Assembly (NCBI GenBank): GCA_900546915.1
Contig: UREY01000012.1
Location: 1 to 56,514, forward strand
DNA from: an uncultured Eubacteriales bacterium
GTDB taxonomy: Bacteria; Bacillota; Clostridia; Oscillospirales; Oscillospiraceae
Direction: 5' to 3'
DNA: 56,514 nucleotides
In this document: positions 1 to 7,495 of the stretch, one piece after another
Position numbering within the stretch: position 1 is the first letter of the stretch
Layout of the letters: each line of letters opens with the position of its first letter
Notes under the pieces: model-generated
What the model was told of the DNA's origin: nothing
Seen by the model: only the letters and a program-made list of their open reading frames with translations
The model's database searches: none
Translations under genes and position numbers: made by a program

Positions 1-53
1 CTGCAAAGCTCTCCACGGCGGTGATTTCATATGCGGTTACATTTGACGGTTAC
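1..53. repeat. IS66-type element end, left inverted copy
   Basis: The first 53 bases are the exact reverse complement of 56261-56313. In that right-hand copy the segment lies between the stop codon of an IS66-type transposase and the outer tip of the element, whose terminus begins GTAACCG. The left copy therefore represents the same transposase-proximal end of another copy, pointing outward to the left, with its tip at base 53. Homology stops sharply at base 53 against the terminator of tsf. The true repeat probably continues beyond the window start. Confidence 0.75.
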
Positions 54-78
54 CTATGGGAGGCCTTTATGACAACCA

Positions 79-124
79 TACCATATAAAAATATACGGCA
101 TAGTCAAAGCTGACTATGCCGTAT
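79..124 (-). terminator. Rho-independent terminator of rpsB-tsf
   Basis: A perfect 13-bp stem (93-105 paired with 112-124) with a 6-base loop lies just downstream of the tsf stop codon. Read on the minus strand it is followed by a T-rich tract (bases 92 down to 81). It ends the translation operon immediately before the IS66 end. Confidence 0.85.
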
Positions 125-158
125 GCCGTTATATAAGCGGTTTCGAGACGGGCAGATC

Positions 159-1091
159 TTACTTGCCCAGGTTCATCTGCGCAGCGACCTCTTCGGCGAA
201 GTTCTCCTGCTTTTTCTCAATGCCCTCGCCGCGCTCGAAGCGAACAAAGGACTTGACGGTGATCCGACCGCCCAGTTCCTTGGCCACAGCGGCCACATGC
301 TTCTCTACCGAGACGCCCTTTTCCTTCACAAACTCCATCTGCATCAGGCAGTTTTCCTCATAATACTTGCCGATGCGGCCCATCACCATTTTCTCAATGA
401 TGTTCTGGGGCTTGGGACGGTCGGACTTGGCATTTTCGTTCATGGCCAGAGCCAGCTGAATCTCCTTCTCCTTGTCCAGCGTGGCCTGATCCACGTCCGC
501 CTTGTCACAGAACGCAGGGTTCATGGCAGCTACCTGCATACACAGATCCTTGCCCAGCTCCGTCACAGCAGCGGCCTCCAGGCCCTCCACCTCCATGTTC
601 ACCAGGACGCCAATGCGGCCTGCCATGTGGATATAGGGAACCGTCACGCCGGTGTCGTACCGGGCAAAGCGGCGGACCTTCAGATTCTCACCGATGACCA
701 GAACCTTCTCGGGAATCATCTCGCCCACGGTCTTGTCGGTGTTGGGGTAGGGAGCAGCCAGCAGGGCGTCCAGGTCGGCAGGGGCGGACTGTACCACCAC
801 GGCGGCCACATCCTTGACAAAGTCCGTAAACTTGTCGGACTGCGCGGCAAAGTCCGTCTCACAGTTGACTTCCACAATGGCGCCCACGCCGTTCTCCACA
901 ACGGCGCAGACGGCGCCCTCGGCGGCAATGCGGCCGGACTTCTTCGCAGCGGCAGCCAGGCCCTTCTCCCGGAGCCATTCCACCGCCTTGTCCATGTCGC
1001 CGTCGGAGGCAGTCAGAGCCTTCTTGCAGTCCATCATGCCCACGTTGGTCATCTCACGCAATTTCTTTACATCTGCAGCAGTAAATGCCAT
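159..1091 (-). CDS. tsf: Translation elongation factor Ts
   Basis: This encodes 310 residues of EF-Ts, the cytoplasmic nucleotide exchange factor that recycles EF-Tu-GDP. The N-terminal UBA-like module contains the family pattern TNVGMMDCKKAL (about residues 11-22), and the core has the hallmark NCETDFAAQ near residue 80. The start at 1091 is preferred over an upstream in-frame ATG because AGGAGG sits at 1101-1106 and the protein then begins MAFTAADVKKL, as is normal for the family. It lies 115 bp downstream of rpsB, the usual bacterial order, and shares its promoter. It is slightly longer than the E. coli protein (283 residues) but ordinary for Firmicutes. Confidence 0.97.
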   Translation of the reverse strand: MAFTAADVKKLREMTNVGMMDCKKALTASDGDMDKAVEWLREKGLAAAAKKSGRIAAEGAVCAVVENGVGAIVEVNCETDFAAQSDKFTDFVKDVAAVVVQSAPADLDALLAAPYPNTDKTVGEMIPEKVLVIGENLKVRRFARYDTGVTVPYIHMAGRIGVLVNMEVEGLEAAAVTELGKDLCMQVAAMNPAFCDKADVDQATLDKEKEIQLALAMNENAKSDRPKPQNIIEKMVMGRIGKYYEENCLMQMEFVKEKGVSVEKHVAAVAKELGGRITVKSFVRFERGEGIEKKQENFAEEVAAQMNLGK

Positions 1092-1206
1092 AGTCAAAAT
1101 CCTCCTAGTATCGTCTTGGTACCGTATTTTCAAAAGGGCCGTTGCAGCAAACGGCGGGAGCGGTCCCCTTCGTTCCGCTTGGCAACAGCCCCTTGTCTCA
1201 ATATGC

Positions 1207-1965
1207 TTACTCGGCGGCAGGGGCCTCGGGAGCGGCTTCCTCCGCAGCGGCGGCAGGAGCAGCGGGCTCCTCGCTGTAGCTCTCGCCCTGACGGCCCTCC
1301 ATCACGGCGTTGGCCATGGTGACGGCAATGAGGCGAATGGCGCGAATGGCGTCGTCGTTGCCGGGAATCACGTAATCGATCTCATCGGGATCACAGTTGG
1401 TATCCACAATGGCCACAATGGGGATGTTGAGCTTCCGAGCCTCGGCAATGGCGTTACGCTCCTTGCGGGGGTCCACAATGAACAGAGCGCCGGGGAGCTT
1501 CTTCATTTCCTTCACGCCGCCCAGGTATTTCTCCAGCTTAGCGATCTCGCCCTGGTGCTTGATGACTTCCTTCTTGGGGAGCATGGCAAAGGTGCCGTCC
1601 TCCTCCATCTTCCGCAGCTGAGCCAGACGGTCAATCCGGGTCCGCATGGTGCGGAAGTTGGTCAGCATACCGCCCAGCCAACGGGCGTTGACATAAAACT
1701 GACCGGCCCGCTCGGACTCTTCCTTGATGGCGTCCTGAGCCTGCTTTTTGGTGCCCACAAACAGGATGCTCTCACCGTTGGCGGCCAACTCACGGACGAA
1801 GGAATAGGCCTCCTCCAGCTTCTTCACGGTCTTCTGCAGGTCGATGATATAGATCCCGTTCCGCTCCGTGTAGATATAGGGGGCCATTTTGGGGTTCCAG
1901 CGGCGGGTCTGATGACCGAAATGCACGCCGGCTTCCAGCAATTGCTTCATAGATACGACTGCCAT
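1207..1965 (-). CDS. rpsB: 30S ribosomal protein S2
   Basis: This encodes 252 residues of ribosomal protein S2, a component of the small subunit. It starts [20 protein letters not shown], and [15 protein letters not shown] and [13 protein letters not shown] are family landmarks. The start at 1965 follows AAAGGAG at a normal distance. The in-frame ATG further upstream would add a non-conserved N-terminus. The C-terminal 25 residues are an alanine/glutamate-rich tail typical of Firmicutes S2. It is the first gene of the rpsB-tsf operon. The 120-nt leader between promoter and start contains a small GC hairpin and could hold the S2-binding autoregulatory site known for this operon, though I could not identify the site. 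Confidence 0.97.
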   Translation of the reverse strand: MAVVSMKQLLEAGVHFGHQTRRWNPKMAPYIYTERNGIYIIDLQKTVKKLEEAYSFVRELAANGESILFVGTKKQAQDAIKEESERAGQFYVNARWLGGMLTNFRTMRTRIDRLAQLRKMEEDGTFAMLPKKEVIKHQGEIAKLEKYLGGVKEMKKLPGALFIVDPRKERNAIAEARKLNIPIVAIVDTNCDPDEIDYVIPGNDDAIRAIRLIAVTMANAVMEGRQGESYSEEPAAPAAAAEEAAPEAPAAE

Positions 1966-2089
1966 AATATTTCTCCTTTTTTGTTTTGCCTCCACCCCGA
2001 TCATCTCAGGAACGCACCGCCTGGGCGGCACCTGCGGCCCTGATCTCCGGGTGTGTGGTTTTGCTGCGGCTTTTTGGCCACGCTAGGAT

Positions 2090-2118
2090 ATTGTAGCAAA
2101 CTGCAGGTCCAATTGCAA
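2090..2118 (-). promoter_or_regulatory. Promoter of rpsB-tsf
   Basis: On the minus strand a -35 box TTGCAA (2113-2118) and a -10 box TACAAT (2090-2095) are separated by 17 bp, about 120 bp upstream of rpsB. No other gene start competes for it. Confidence 0.75.
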
Positions 2119-2168
2119 GGGTTTTTTTCCGAAAAAGCCAATTTTTTGCACCGGAAGCGCCTTCCGCC

Positions 2169-2843
2169 TTACAGCGCGTAGAAAAAAATCGCAAAGAAAT
2201 GCAGCACGCTGCCCAACACCACAAAAATGTGAAACACCGAGTGAAGCCATTTTTTACGGACGCCGACGCCGTAAAGCACCGCGCCCGCCGTATAGGCAAT
2301 GCCCCCGGCGAGCAGCAGAAGAAAGCCGGTCCGGCCCAGGGCCTCGACTGCCTGGGGAACAAAGGGCAAAATGGCCCACCCCATGCCGATGTAGCAAATC
2401 ATGGAAAACACCCGGTAATTGCGCAGGTCAATGGCCGTCAGGGTCACCGCCAGCGCCGTCAGCGCCCACTGGAAAATCACAAGCCCAATCCCCAGCGCCG
2501 GGTCCACAGGCCGGATCGCCGACAGAGCCACCGGCGTATAGCTGCCGGCAATGAGAAAATAGATGGTGCAGTGATCCAGGACCTGCATAACCTTCTTCCC
2601 CATGCCTGGGCGCAGGCCATGATAGACGCTGGACATGGTATACAGGCAAATCAGGCTGACGCCGTAAATCGCCGCGCCGGCCACGTCCACCCCGCCGCCT
2701 CTCAGAGCCGCCCGAATCACACACAAAACCAATGCGGCAGCGCCCAACGCGCCGCCGGCCATGTGCGTCACCATATTCATAATTTCCTCGCCCTTGGAGT
2801 AGTTGGGAAGGAGGCGGTCGGCCAGTTTGGTCCTCTTTTTCAT
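2169..2843 (-). CDS. Hemolysin III family (PAQR-type) membrane protein
   Basis: This encodes 224 residues with about seven membrane segments. It has the conserved PAQR/hemolysin III patterns HMAGG, SSVYHGL, DHCTIYFLIAGSYTP, GMGWAILPF and HSVFHIFVVLGS. The histidines and aspartate in these patterns form the presumed metal site of the family. The start at 2843 has GAGAGGA 8 nt upstream, whereas ATGs further upstream lack a ribosome-binding site. Bacterial members are inner-membrane proteins of poorly known function, and the haemolysin name is historical. A short decayed copy of the central part of such a gene lies at 7402-7473, inside the peptide island, so this locus has taken part in rearrangement. 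Confidence 0.9.
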   Translation of the reverse strand: MKKRTKLADRLLPNYSKGEEIMNMVTHMAGGALGAAALVLCVIRAALRGGGVDVAGAAIYGVSLICLYTMSSVYHGLRPGMGKKVMQVLDHCTIYFLIAGSYTPVALSAIRPVDPALGIGLVIFQWALTALAVTLTAIDLRNYRVFSMICYIGMGWAILPFVPQAVEALGRTGFLLLLAGGIAYTAGAVLYGVGVRKKWLHSVFHIFVVLGSVLHFFAIFFYAL

Positions 2844-2918
2844 GCAACACATCCTCTCAGAAATTTCCAATTGCACCCCGATGCGCATCGGGCCCTACAG
2901 ACGCCGCATTTTCATTAT

Positions 2919-2947
2919 ATTATACCACCCCGGCCCCATTCCTGCAA
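2919..2947 (-). promoter_or_regulatory. Promoter of the hemolysin III family gene
   Basis: TTGCAG (2942-2947) and TATAAT (2919-2924) lie 17 bp apart on the minus strand, the latter preceded by TGG (extended -10). It is about 75 bp upstream of the start at 2843 and downstream of the island terminator at 2981-3018, so the gene is transcribed independently of the island. Confidence 0.7.
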
Positions 2948-2980
2948 ACAGGCTCCCAAAAAATTTCCAATGCGTCGAAA

Positions 2981-3018
2981 GGCGCTGCATTCCGCCCCCT
3001 TCGGGTCCATGCAGCGCC
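2981..3018 (-). terminator. Hairpin terminator at the end of the peptide/ABC island
   Basis: A 10-bp perfect stem (2981-2990 with 3009-3018) closes an 18-nt loop 23 bp past the stop codon of the last permease gene. The T tract is weak (TTTCG), so termination may be inefficient. It separates the island from the hemolysin III gene. Confidence 0.55.
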
Positions 3019-3041
3019 TCCGGACGGCCCCAGGCAACCGG

Positions 3042-3824
3042 CTAGCCGCCAAGCTCCATATTGTGTTTCACACATCTTTCAAACAAAAAGAGGTAACCGG
3101 CGCCAAATAATAGCGCCCATACCACCTGCATGCCGATGGCAAACCGGGGCGCGTCTCCCATCAAAACCCGCACCGGCACATCATAGACATAGGGAAGCGG
3201 CGTGTAATAGACGATTTCCTTCAGGCCGGAAAACAGCAGCTCACTGGGAAGCAAGCGGCCGCCCAGAATCAGAAGCAGGGAGTATATCACATCCCGAAAC
3301 CGCGTGATATCCCGAAACCAAACGGTGCAGCAGCCAATGACCGCCTGAATCAGATACAAAATGGTAAACCCCAGCAAAATAGAGAGCAGCCCCATCCCTG
3401 CGGCAGCCACCGTGAGCCCGCGCCCCAGTAACCAGGAGACGCCCCAGATGAGCAAGAGATTGACCATCAGGCGCACAGCCACAGAGGTCAGCCGGTTGCA
3501 ATAGCGGGACAGGATGTAGCTGTTGGGCCGCAGCAGAAACGGAATGATGGCCCCGCTGTTGATTCCCTCCATGTGGTCGTAAGCGACGTATTGCGCCGGG
3601 GCAATGGTAAAAGCCACGACGTTGACCATGATATAGTACAGCGTGAGGGCGCCCGCCTCGATTTCCACAGAGTTCCGGAAGAGCACGCGGAACACCTGAT
3701 CATAAAACACACATTTGATGAAAATGACAAAATAGGACATCCAGAACTCCGCCCCGAACCACTTCTCCTCCTTCAGCTGGAGCGCCATGCCCATCAGATA
3801 GCCGTTTTTAATTCGCCGATTCAT
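3042..3824 (-). CDS. ABC-2 type transporter permease (second subunit)
   Basis: This encodes a 260-residue hydrophobic protein with about six membrane segments. It resembles the uncharacterised ABC-2 permeases that occur as a trio with a second permease and an ATPase (the COG4586/COG4587/COG3694 arrangement). The start MNRRIKNGYLMG at 3824 has GGGGGAGGA 7 nt upstream and overlaps the previous permease gene by 17 bp, showing translational coupling. It is the last gene of the island before a hairpin. Its position after two exporter-type ABC genes suggests export or removal of the modified peptide, for instance producer self-protection. That role is inference, because substrates of this permease family are mostly unknown. 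Confidence 0.82.
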   Translation of the reverse strand: MNRRIKNGYLMGMALQLKEEKWFGAEFWMSYFVIFIKCVFYDQVFRVLFRNSVEIEAGALTLYYIMVNVVAFTIAPAQYVAYDHMEGINSGAIIPFLLRPNSYILSRYCNRLTSVAVRLMVNLLLIWGVSWLLGRGLTVAAAGMGLLSILLGFTILYLIQAVIGCCTVWFRDITRFRDVIYSLLLILGGRLLPSELLFSGLKEIVYYTPLPYVYDVPVRVLMGDAPRFAIGMQVVWALLFGAGYLFLFERCVKHNMELGG

Positions 3825-4566
3825 ACCGTTTCCTCCCCCGATTCCACAGCACGCAGACCAATCCCACAATACCTGCGGCGAGCACCGGCAGCGCCAGCAA
3901 AGACCGGGGGCTTCCCCCGCCGGTAATCAGCTCCGTGGGAACTGTGCCAATGAAAGCAACCGGAATGACATAGGTAAAAAACAGAGCCAGCTTTTTCTCA
4001 AAAAGGACCAGAGGGTACTGGGAGATGGAGCATAGCGTCTCGGCTATCTCGGCATAGGAGTCCACCTTCTTCACCCAGAAGACAAGCTCATAAATCGCCA
4101 GGATGAGCAGCTCCACCAAAACGGTGGCCCCGATACACAGGGCTGTTCCCAGCAGGGCGTCCCACAGCCCCGCGCGTCCGGCTTGGACGGCCACCAGCCC
4201 AAATCCTATGGGAAAGGTCACAAAAAAACGCAAAAAGTTGGCCCGCTCCAAAAGAATCAGCAGCATCGGAGAACAGGGCTTCACCAGATATGCGTCCAAC
4301 GTCCCTTCCAGCACGTGAGACTCCAGGTCCCATGCGCCTACAAACAGGTTGGAAACCGAGGAGGAAATCAGGGAAAACCCCATGAACAATTGGAGCGACC
4401 GGTTGCTCCAGCCTGTCAGCTGCAAATCCAGCTCCATCAGAGACATCCAGAAAAGCCACACGGAGAAGCAGTCCATCAGCGTGTCCAGAATCACCAGCGC
4501 GCCGTTGGCCCGGTACGTAAAATTCTTCTTGATGGAGAGGCCAGCATACTTAACGATAATACTCAT
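3808..4566 (-). CDS. ABC-2 type transporter permease (first subunit)
   Basis: This encodes a 252-residue protein with about six membrane helices, beginning MSIIVKYAGLSIKKNF. The cytoplasmic loop ESHVLEGTLDAYLVKPCSP is typical of the ABC-2 family 6 (DUF990-like) permeases that pair with a second permease and a COG4586-like ATPase. GGAGGA lies 8 nt before the start. The gene overlaps the upstream ATPase by 17 bp and the downstream permease by 17 bp, so the three are one translationally coupled unit. It probably forms a heterodimeric channel with the product of 3042-3824. Confidence 0.82.
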   Translation of the reverse strand: MSIIVKYAGLSIKKNFTYRANGALVILDTLMDCFSVWLFWMSLMELDLQLTGWSNRSLQLFMGFSLISSSVSNLFVGAWDLESHVLEGTLDAYLVKPCSPMLLILLERANFLRFFVTFPIGFGLVAVQAGRAGLWDALLGTALCIGATVLVELLILAIYELVFWVKKVDSYAEIAETLCSISQYPLVLFEKKLALFFTYVIPVAFIGTVPTELITGGGSPRSLLALPVLAAGIVGLVCVLWNRGRKRYESAN

Positions 4567-5449
4567 ACAAGATATCCTCCAGCCTCGGTTCCTCCTGCTT
4601 CAGAATGCGGCAAGCGCCGGTCTGAATTTCCCGTTTGAACTGCCCCACCAGGTCCGACGGCACCAGATAGCGGCTACAGCCGTTTTCTCTCTCCAGAAGC
4701 TGCACCCCGTTCGGGAGAAGCGGCGGCGGGCAATCGGTGATGAGGACGCTGTGCCGCGACAGCAGCTGCTCGAACTGGCCGCTGGTGACATCCATGACCT
4801 TCTCTCCCTTGCAAATCATCAGAATCCGGCTACACAGCTTCTGCATATCGTTGACATCATGGGTGGTGATGAGCACGCTCAGACGCTGCCGGTCCACCAG
4901 GCGGCGCAGCACATCCCGAAACTGCCGCTTTCCCTCAATGTCCAGCCCCAAGGTGGGCTCATCCAGAATCAGGACCTGCGGCTCATAAATTAAAATGCAC
5001 AGCAGCTCCGCCCGCAGCCGCTGTCCCAGAGACAAGGTCGCCACCCGCTGCTGTAAAAAACCGTCACACTGCAATGCCTGGCTGTAGCGGGCCAGATTCT
5101 CCGCAAACACTGCCTTGGGAACCCGGTAGATGGACTGAAACAGCCGGACGCTGTCCAGGACCGGCAAATGGTAAATTAAATTGGATTTCCCGCCCAAGAA
5201 CACGCCCAATTTAACCTTATCTTTTTTCTCAAAACGTAGAGGATTGTTCCCAAATACCAAAATTTGCCCTTTTGTTGGACAAATTACGCCTAAAATCATT
5301 TTAATTAATGTACTTTTTCCCGCACCATTAGGCCCTAAAATCCCAACAATTTCTCCTTCAAGAAGGGAAAAGCTAACATTTTTTACAGCATAATCGCCCT
5401 GTGATTTGTATCTTTTAAATACATCTTCAACATTCAGTACATGTTCCAT
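4550..5449 (-). CDS. ABC transporter ATP-binding protein of the ABC-2 trio
   Basis: This encodes a 299-residue soluble ATPase. Walker A GPNGAGKST is near residues 39-47, the signature is LSLGQ rather than LSGGQ (as is common in the COG4586 group), Walker B is VLILDEPT, and TTHD is the H-loop. The last 90 residues form the accessory C-terminal region of the group. GAGGAAA precedes the start. It energises the two permeases encoded by the overlapping downstream genes. The first ~85 codons (about 5190-5449) are conspicuously AT-rich while the rest is GC-rich like the flanks, so the gene appears mosaic (see findings). The peptide-maturation genes upstream suggest an immunity or export role, by inference. 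Confidence 0.88.
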   Translation of the reverse strand: MEHVLNVEDVFKRYKSQGDYAVKNVSFSLLEGEIVGILGPNGAGKSTLIKMILGVICPTKGQILVFGNNPLRFEKKDKVKLGVFLGGKSNLIYHLPVLDSVRLFQSIYRVPKAVFAENLARYSQALQCDGFLQQRVATLSLGQRLRAELLCILIYEPQVLILDEPTLGLDIEGKRQFRDVLRRLVDRQRLSVLITTHDVNDMQKLCSRILMICKGEKVMDVTSGQFEQLLSRHSVLITDCPPPLLPNGVQLLERENGCSRYLVPSDLVGQFKREIQTGACRILKQEEPRLEDILYEYYR

Positions 5450-5520
5450 TCACATTTCCTCATTGTTTAGCGCACGAGGAAAACCTCGTGCGCCATTTTC
5501 TGGTTTCAATTGAACATGAA

Positions 5521-7239
5521 TCAAACAGGAGAATTTTTCTTGTCACATGATCGCCGTTTCTCATTGGTAGCGCAATCAGTCCCTCCCGGCACCTGAATCA
5601 CCTCGTCAAATCGGTCCAGGTACTCCTTTGACCAGTCATGGGTAATCACAATTCTTGTAATATGCTTCTGACGGAAAATAAATTCCTGGATCAGCCTGAC
5701 ATTTTCAGGGTCCAGCCCCGTGGTTGGCTCATCAAAAATCATTACACCGGCGCGCTTCTGCATGGCCCGGGCGATACAGATCCGCTGGCGCTCCCCTCCA
5801 GAAATGTGGTCGCCAAAGTCCCCCAGGGGTTTTTCACCCACGCGCTTCGCCAGATCCGTCAGGTTGAGTTCCTCCAGCAGAGCTTGGTAGGCGTCGGAAT
5901 CCGGCGCCGGCGTATGGCCAAACATTGTAATATTCTCGTAAAGCGATGCGTTAAACAAAAAGGCGGATTGGTTGACTACGGAAACCTGGGCTAAAATCTC
6001 GCTTTCCGCCATATCCTGAATGTCCTGACTTCCGAAGCAAATTTTCCCTGTGTAGTGGTCGTAATACTTGAGCAGCAGCTTGACCAAGGTCGTCTTTCCG
6101 CTGCCGCTCTCTCCCACAATCGCATAGCAGCCGCCAGGCCGAAACACATGGCAGAAATTCTGATACAGCTGTCTCTGGTCAAAGGAGAACGATACCTTTT
6201 GATATGTAATGGCAGGTTTCTCCTCACACGCCAGGCCCCGCTCCGCCGGACAGGGAAAATTCCGTTCCTCCTCCAGCTTCTTTGCAAGCTCTTTTGTGGA
6301 TCGAAACGTCACTGCCTCTTCAATGAGGTTGGAAAGGCTGTTGGAAATTTCGGAAAAGTACCCCGTTGCTGCCAGCATCATTGCCGCGCTTAGGCTTCCC
6401 TGCAAAATCAGGAAACCGCCCACGCCGACACCAATAATATTTGCCAAAGACGCAACCGTATAAAGGGTTTTCGCGCTCATGTTCCGGGCAAAGCCATAGG
6501 AAAAATAGGCGCGCTGCTTTTGTGCGCTGGCCTCCTCAAACCGGTCTAAAAAATTCCCGGATTGATTGCTGGTATGGATCACCTCATAGCCGTCTACGGT
6601 CTCTTTTAAGACATTTGCGTATTCCTCGGAGCGTGCAGAAAACGCGCCTCTGGTTCGCCGCTGCATATTGGTAAAAAATTTACTGCAAATTAACGGAGTC
6701 GCCGATATCAAAATTCCCGCCACAAACAGCCACGTGTTCATCAGGCATAGCATCACCGAAGCAACAACGCCGGAAATCGCGTACCCGCAAATCAGCGTAA
6801 CCGAGTCCATCCGGTCGGTGCGGTACATATCTGTATCCGTCGTTAGGAGGTTCAGATAATACCCACGATTATTCCGCTGAAACCCCTTCCACGGACGCCG
6901 CAGCACATTTTTCATAATGTCCCGCTTTAGGCTCACCTCCGCACTGGAGAGATAGCCCAAACGCGCAGCCGTCGAGGCCGCATAGAGGAAATAAGCAGCC
7001 AGCAGCAAGCCAGTCGAAACGGCAACCATCCAAAGCATATTTTTCCGCTGCCCTGCCTGAGCAAACTCCAAAATTTGAGCCATGTAATATAAGCTCAAGC
7101 TGATTGCCACCGATTCCAGACTGCTCATAAGGCACGCCAAAATAAAAAAGCGTTTACTTTTTGCAGGAAGATTTTTCATAGCAATCAACCATTCGGCCGC
7201 TTTGCGTCCGCACAAATGGAGATGCAGGTGTGCTGACAA
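5521..7239 (-). CDS. ABC exporter, fused membrane and ATPase domains (second half-transporter)
   Basis: This encodes up to 572 residues. A six-helix exporter membrane domain (about residues 30-310) is followed by an ATPase domain with Walker A GESGSGKT (376-383), signature ISGGERQR, Walker B GVMIFDEPTTGLD and H-loop ITHD. All catalytic motifs look intact. There is no N-terminal C39 peptidase, so it does not itself cleave a leader. The start is uncertain. TTG at 7239 follows AAAGG, while the ATG at 7179 gives a more typical N-terminus (MKNLPAKSKRFF) but has no visible ribosome-binding site. The region just upstream carries a gene remnant and may be a rearrangement scar. It probably pairs with the product of 7496-9112 as a heterodimer exporting the modified peptide. 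Confidence 0.85.
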   Translation of the reverse strand: MSAHLHLHLCGRKAAEWLIAMKNLPAKSKRFFILACLMSSLESVAISLSLYYMAQILEFAQAGQRKNMLWMVAVSTGLLLAAYFLYAASTAARLGYLSSAEVSLKRDIMKNVLRRPWKGFQRNNRGYYLNLLTTDTDMYRTDRMDSVTLICGYAISGVVASVMLCLMNTWLFVAGILISATPLICSKFFTNMQRRTRGAFSARSEEYANVLKETVDGYEVIHTSNQSGNFLDRFEEASAQKQRAYFSYGFARNMSAKTLYTVASLANIIGVGVGGFLILQGSLSAAMMLAATGYFSEISNSLSNLIEEAVTFRSTKELAKKLEEERNFPCPAERGLACEEKPAITYQKVSFSFDQRQLYQNFCHVFRPGGCYAIVGESGSGKTTLVKLLLKYYDHYTGKICFGSQDIQDMAESEILAQVSVVNQSAFLFNASLYENITMFGHTPAPDSDAYQALLEELNLTDLAKRVGEKPLGDFGDHISGGERQRICIARAMQKRAGVMIFDEPTTGLDPENVRLIQEFIFRQKHITRIVITHDWSKEYLDRFDEVIQVPGGTDCATNEKRRSCDKKNSPV

Positions 7240-7401
7240 CGACCGCCTTTCTTAATAAAAAGGAGCAGCAGCTGGCAAAAGCAATTACGCAGGCTACACG
7301 CTTCTTGAAAAACACAGCCTTGCCGCGGCTTAGGCACCCAACGGAACACCCTGCCTTGCAAAAGCATTTTTTTGCAGGGTAGCTTTTTCACGGCCTTTTT
7401 T

Positions 7402-7473
7402 ATCTGTGCCCAGTGGCGCCACAATCTGGGGTACGAAGGGCAAACTGGCCCATCCCATGCCAAGGTATTTTGC
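7402..7473 (-). pseudogene. Fragment of a hemolysin III family gene
   Basis: Reading the minus strand from about 7470 gives KYLGMGWASLPFVPQIVAPL without a stop. It matches the intact protein at 2169-2843 over CYIGMGWAILPFVPQAVEAL, and at DNA level roughly 36 of 42 central bases agree. No start codon or membrane segments surround it, so it is a decayed remnant of a second copy. It lies between the two exporter genes and suggests the island grew by recombination near a hemolysin III gene. Confidence 0.7.
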
Positions 7474-7495
7474 AACAAACTCAGAAATTCTGAAT

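Noticed and set aside
7185..7478. A 97-codon protein upstream of the second exporter
   Set aside because: It reads the hemolysin III remnant in the wrong frame, has no ribosome-binding site and shows no domain-like sequence.
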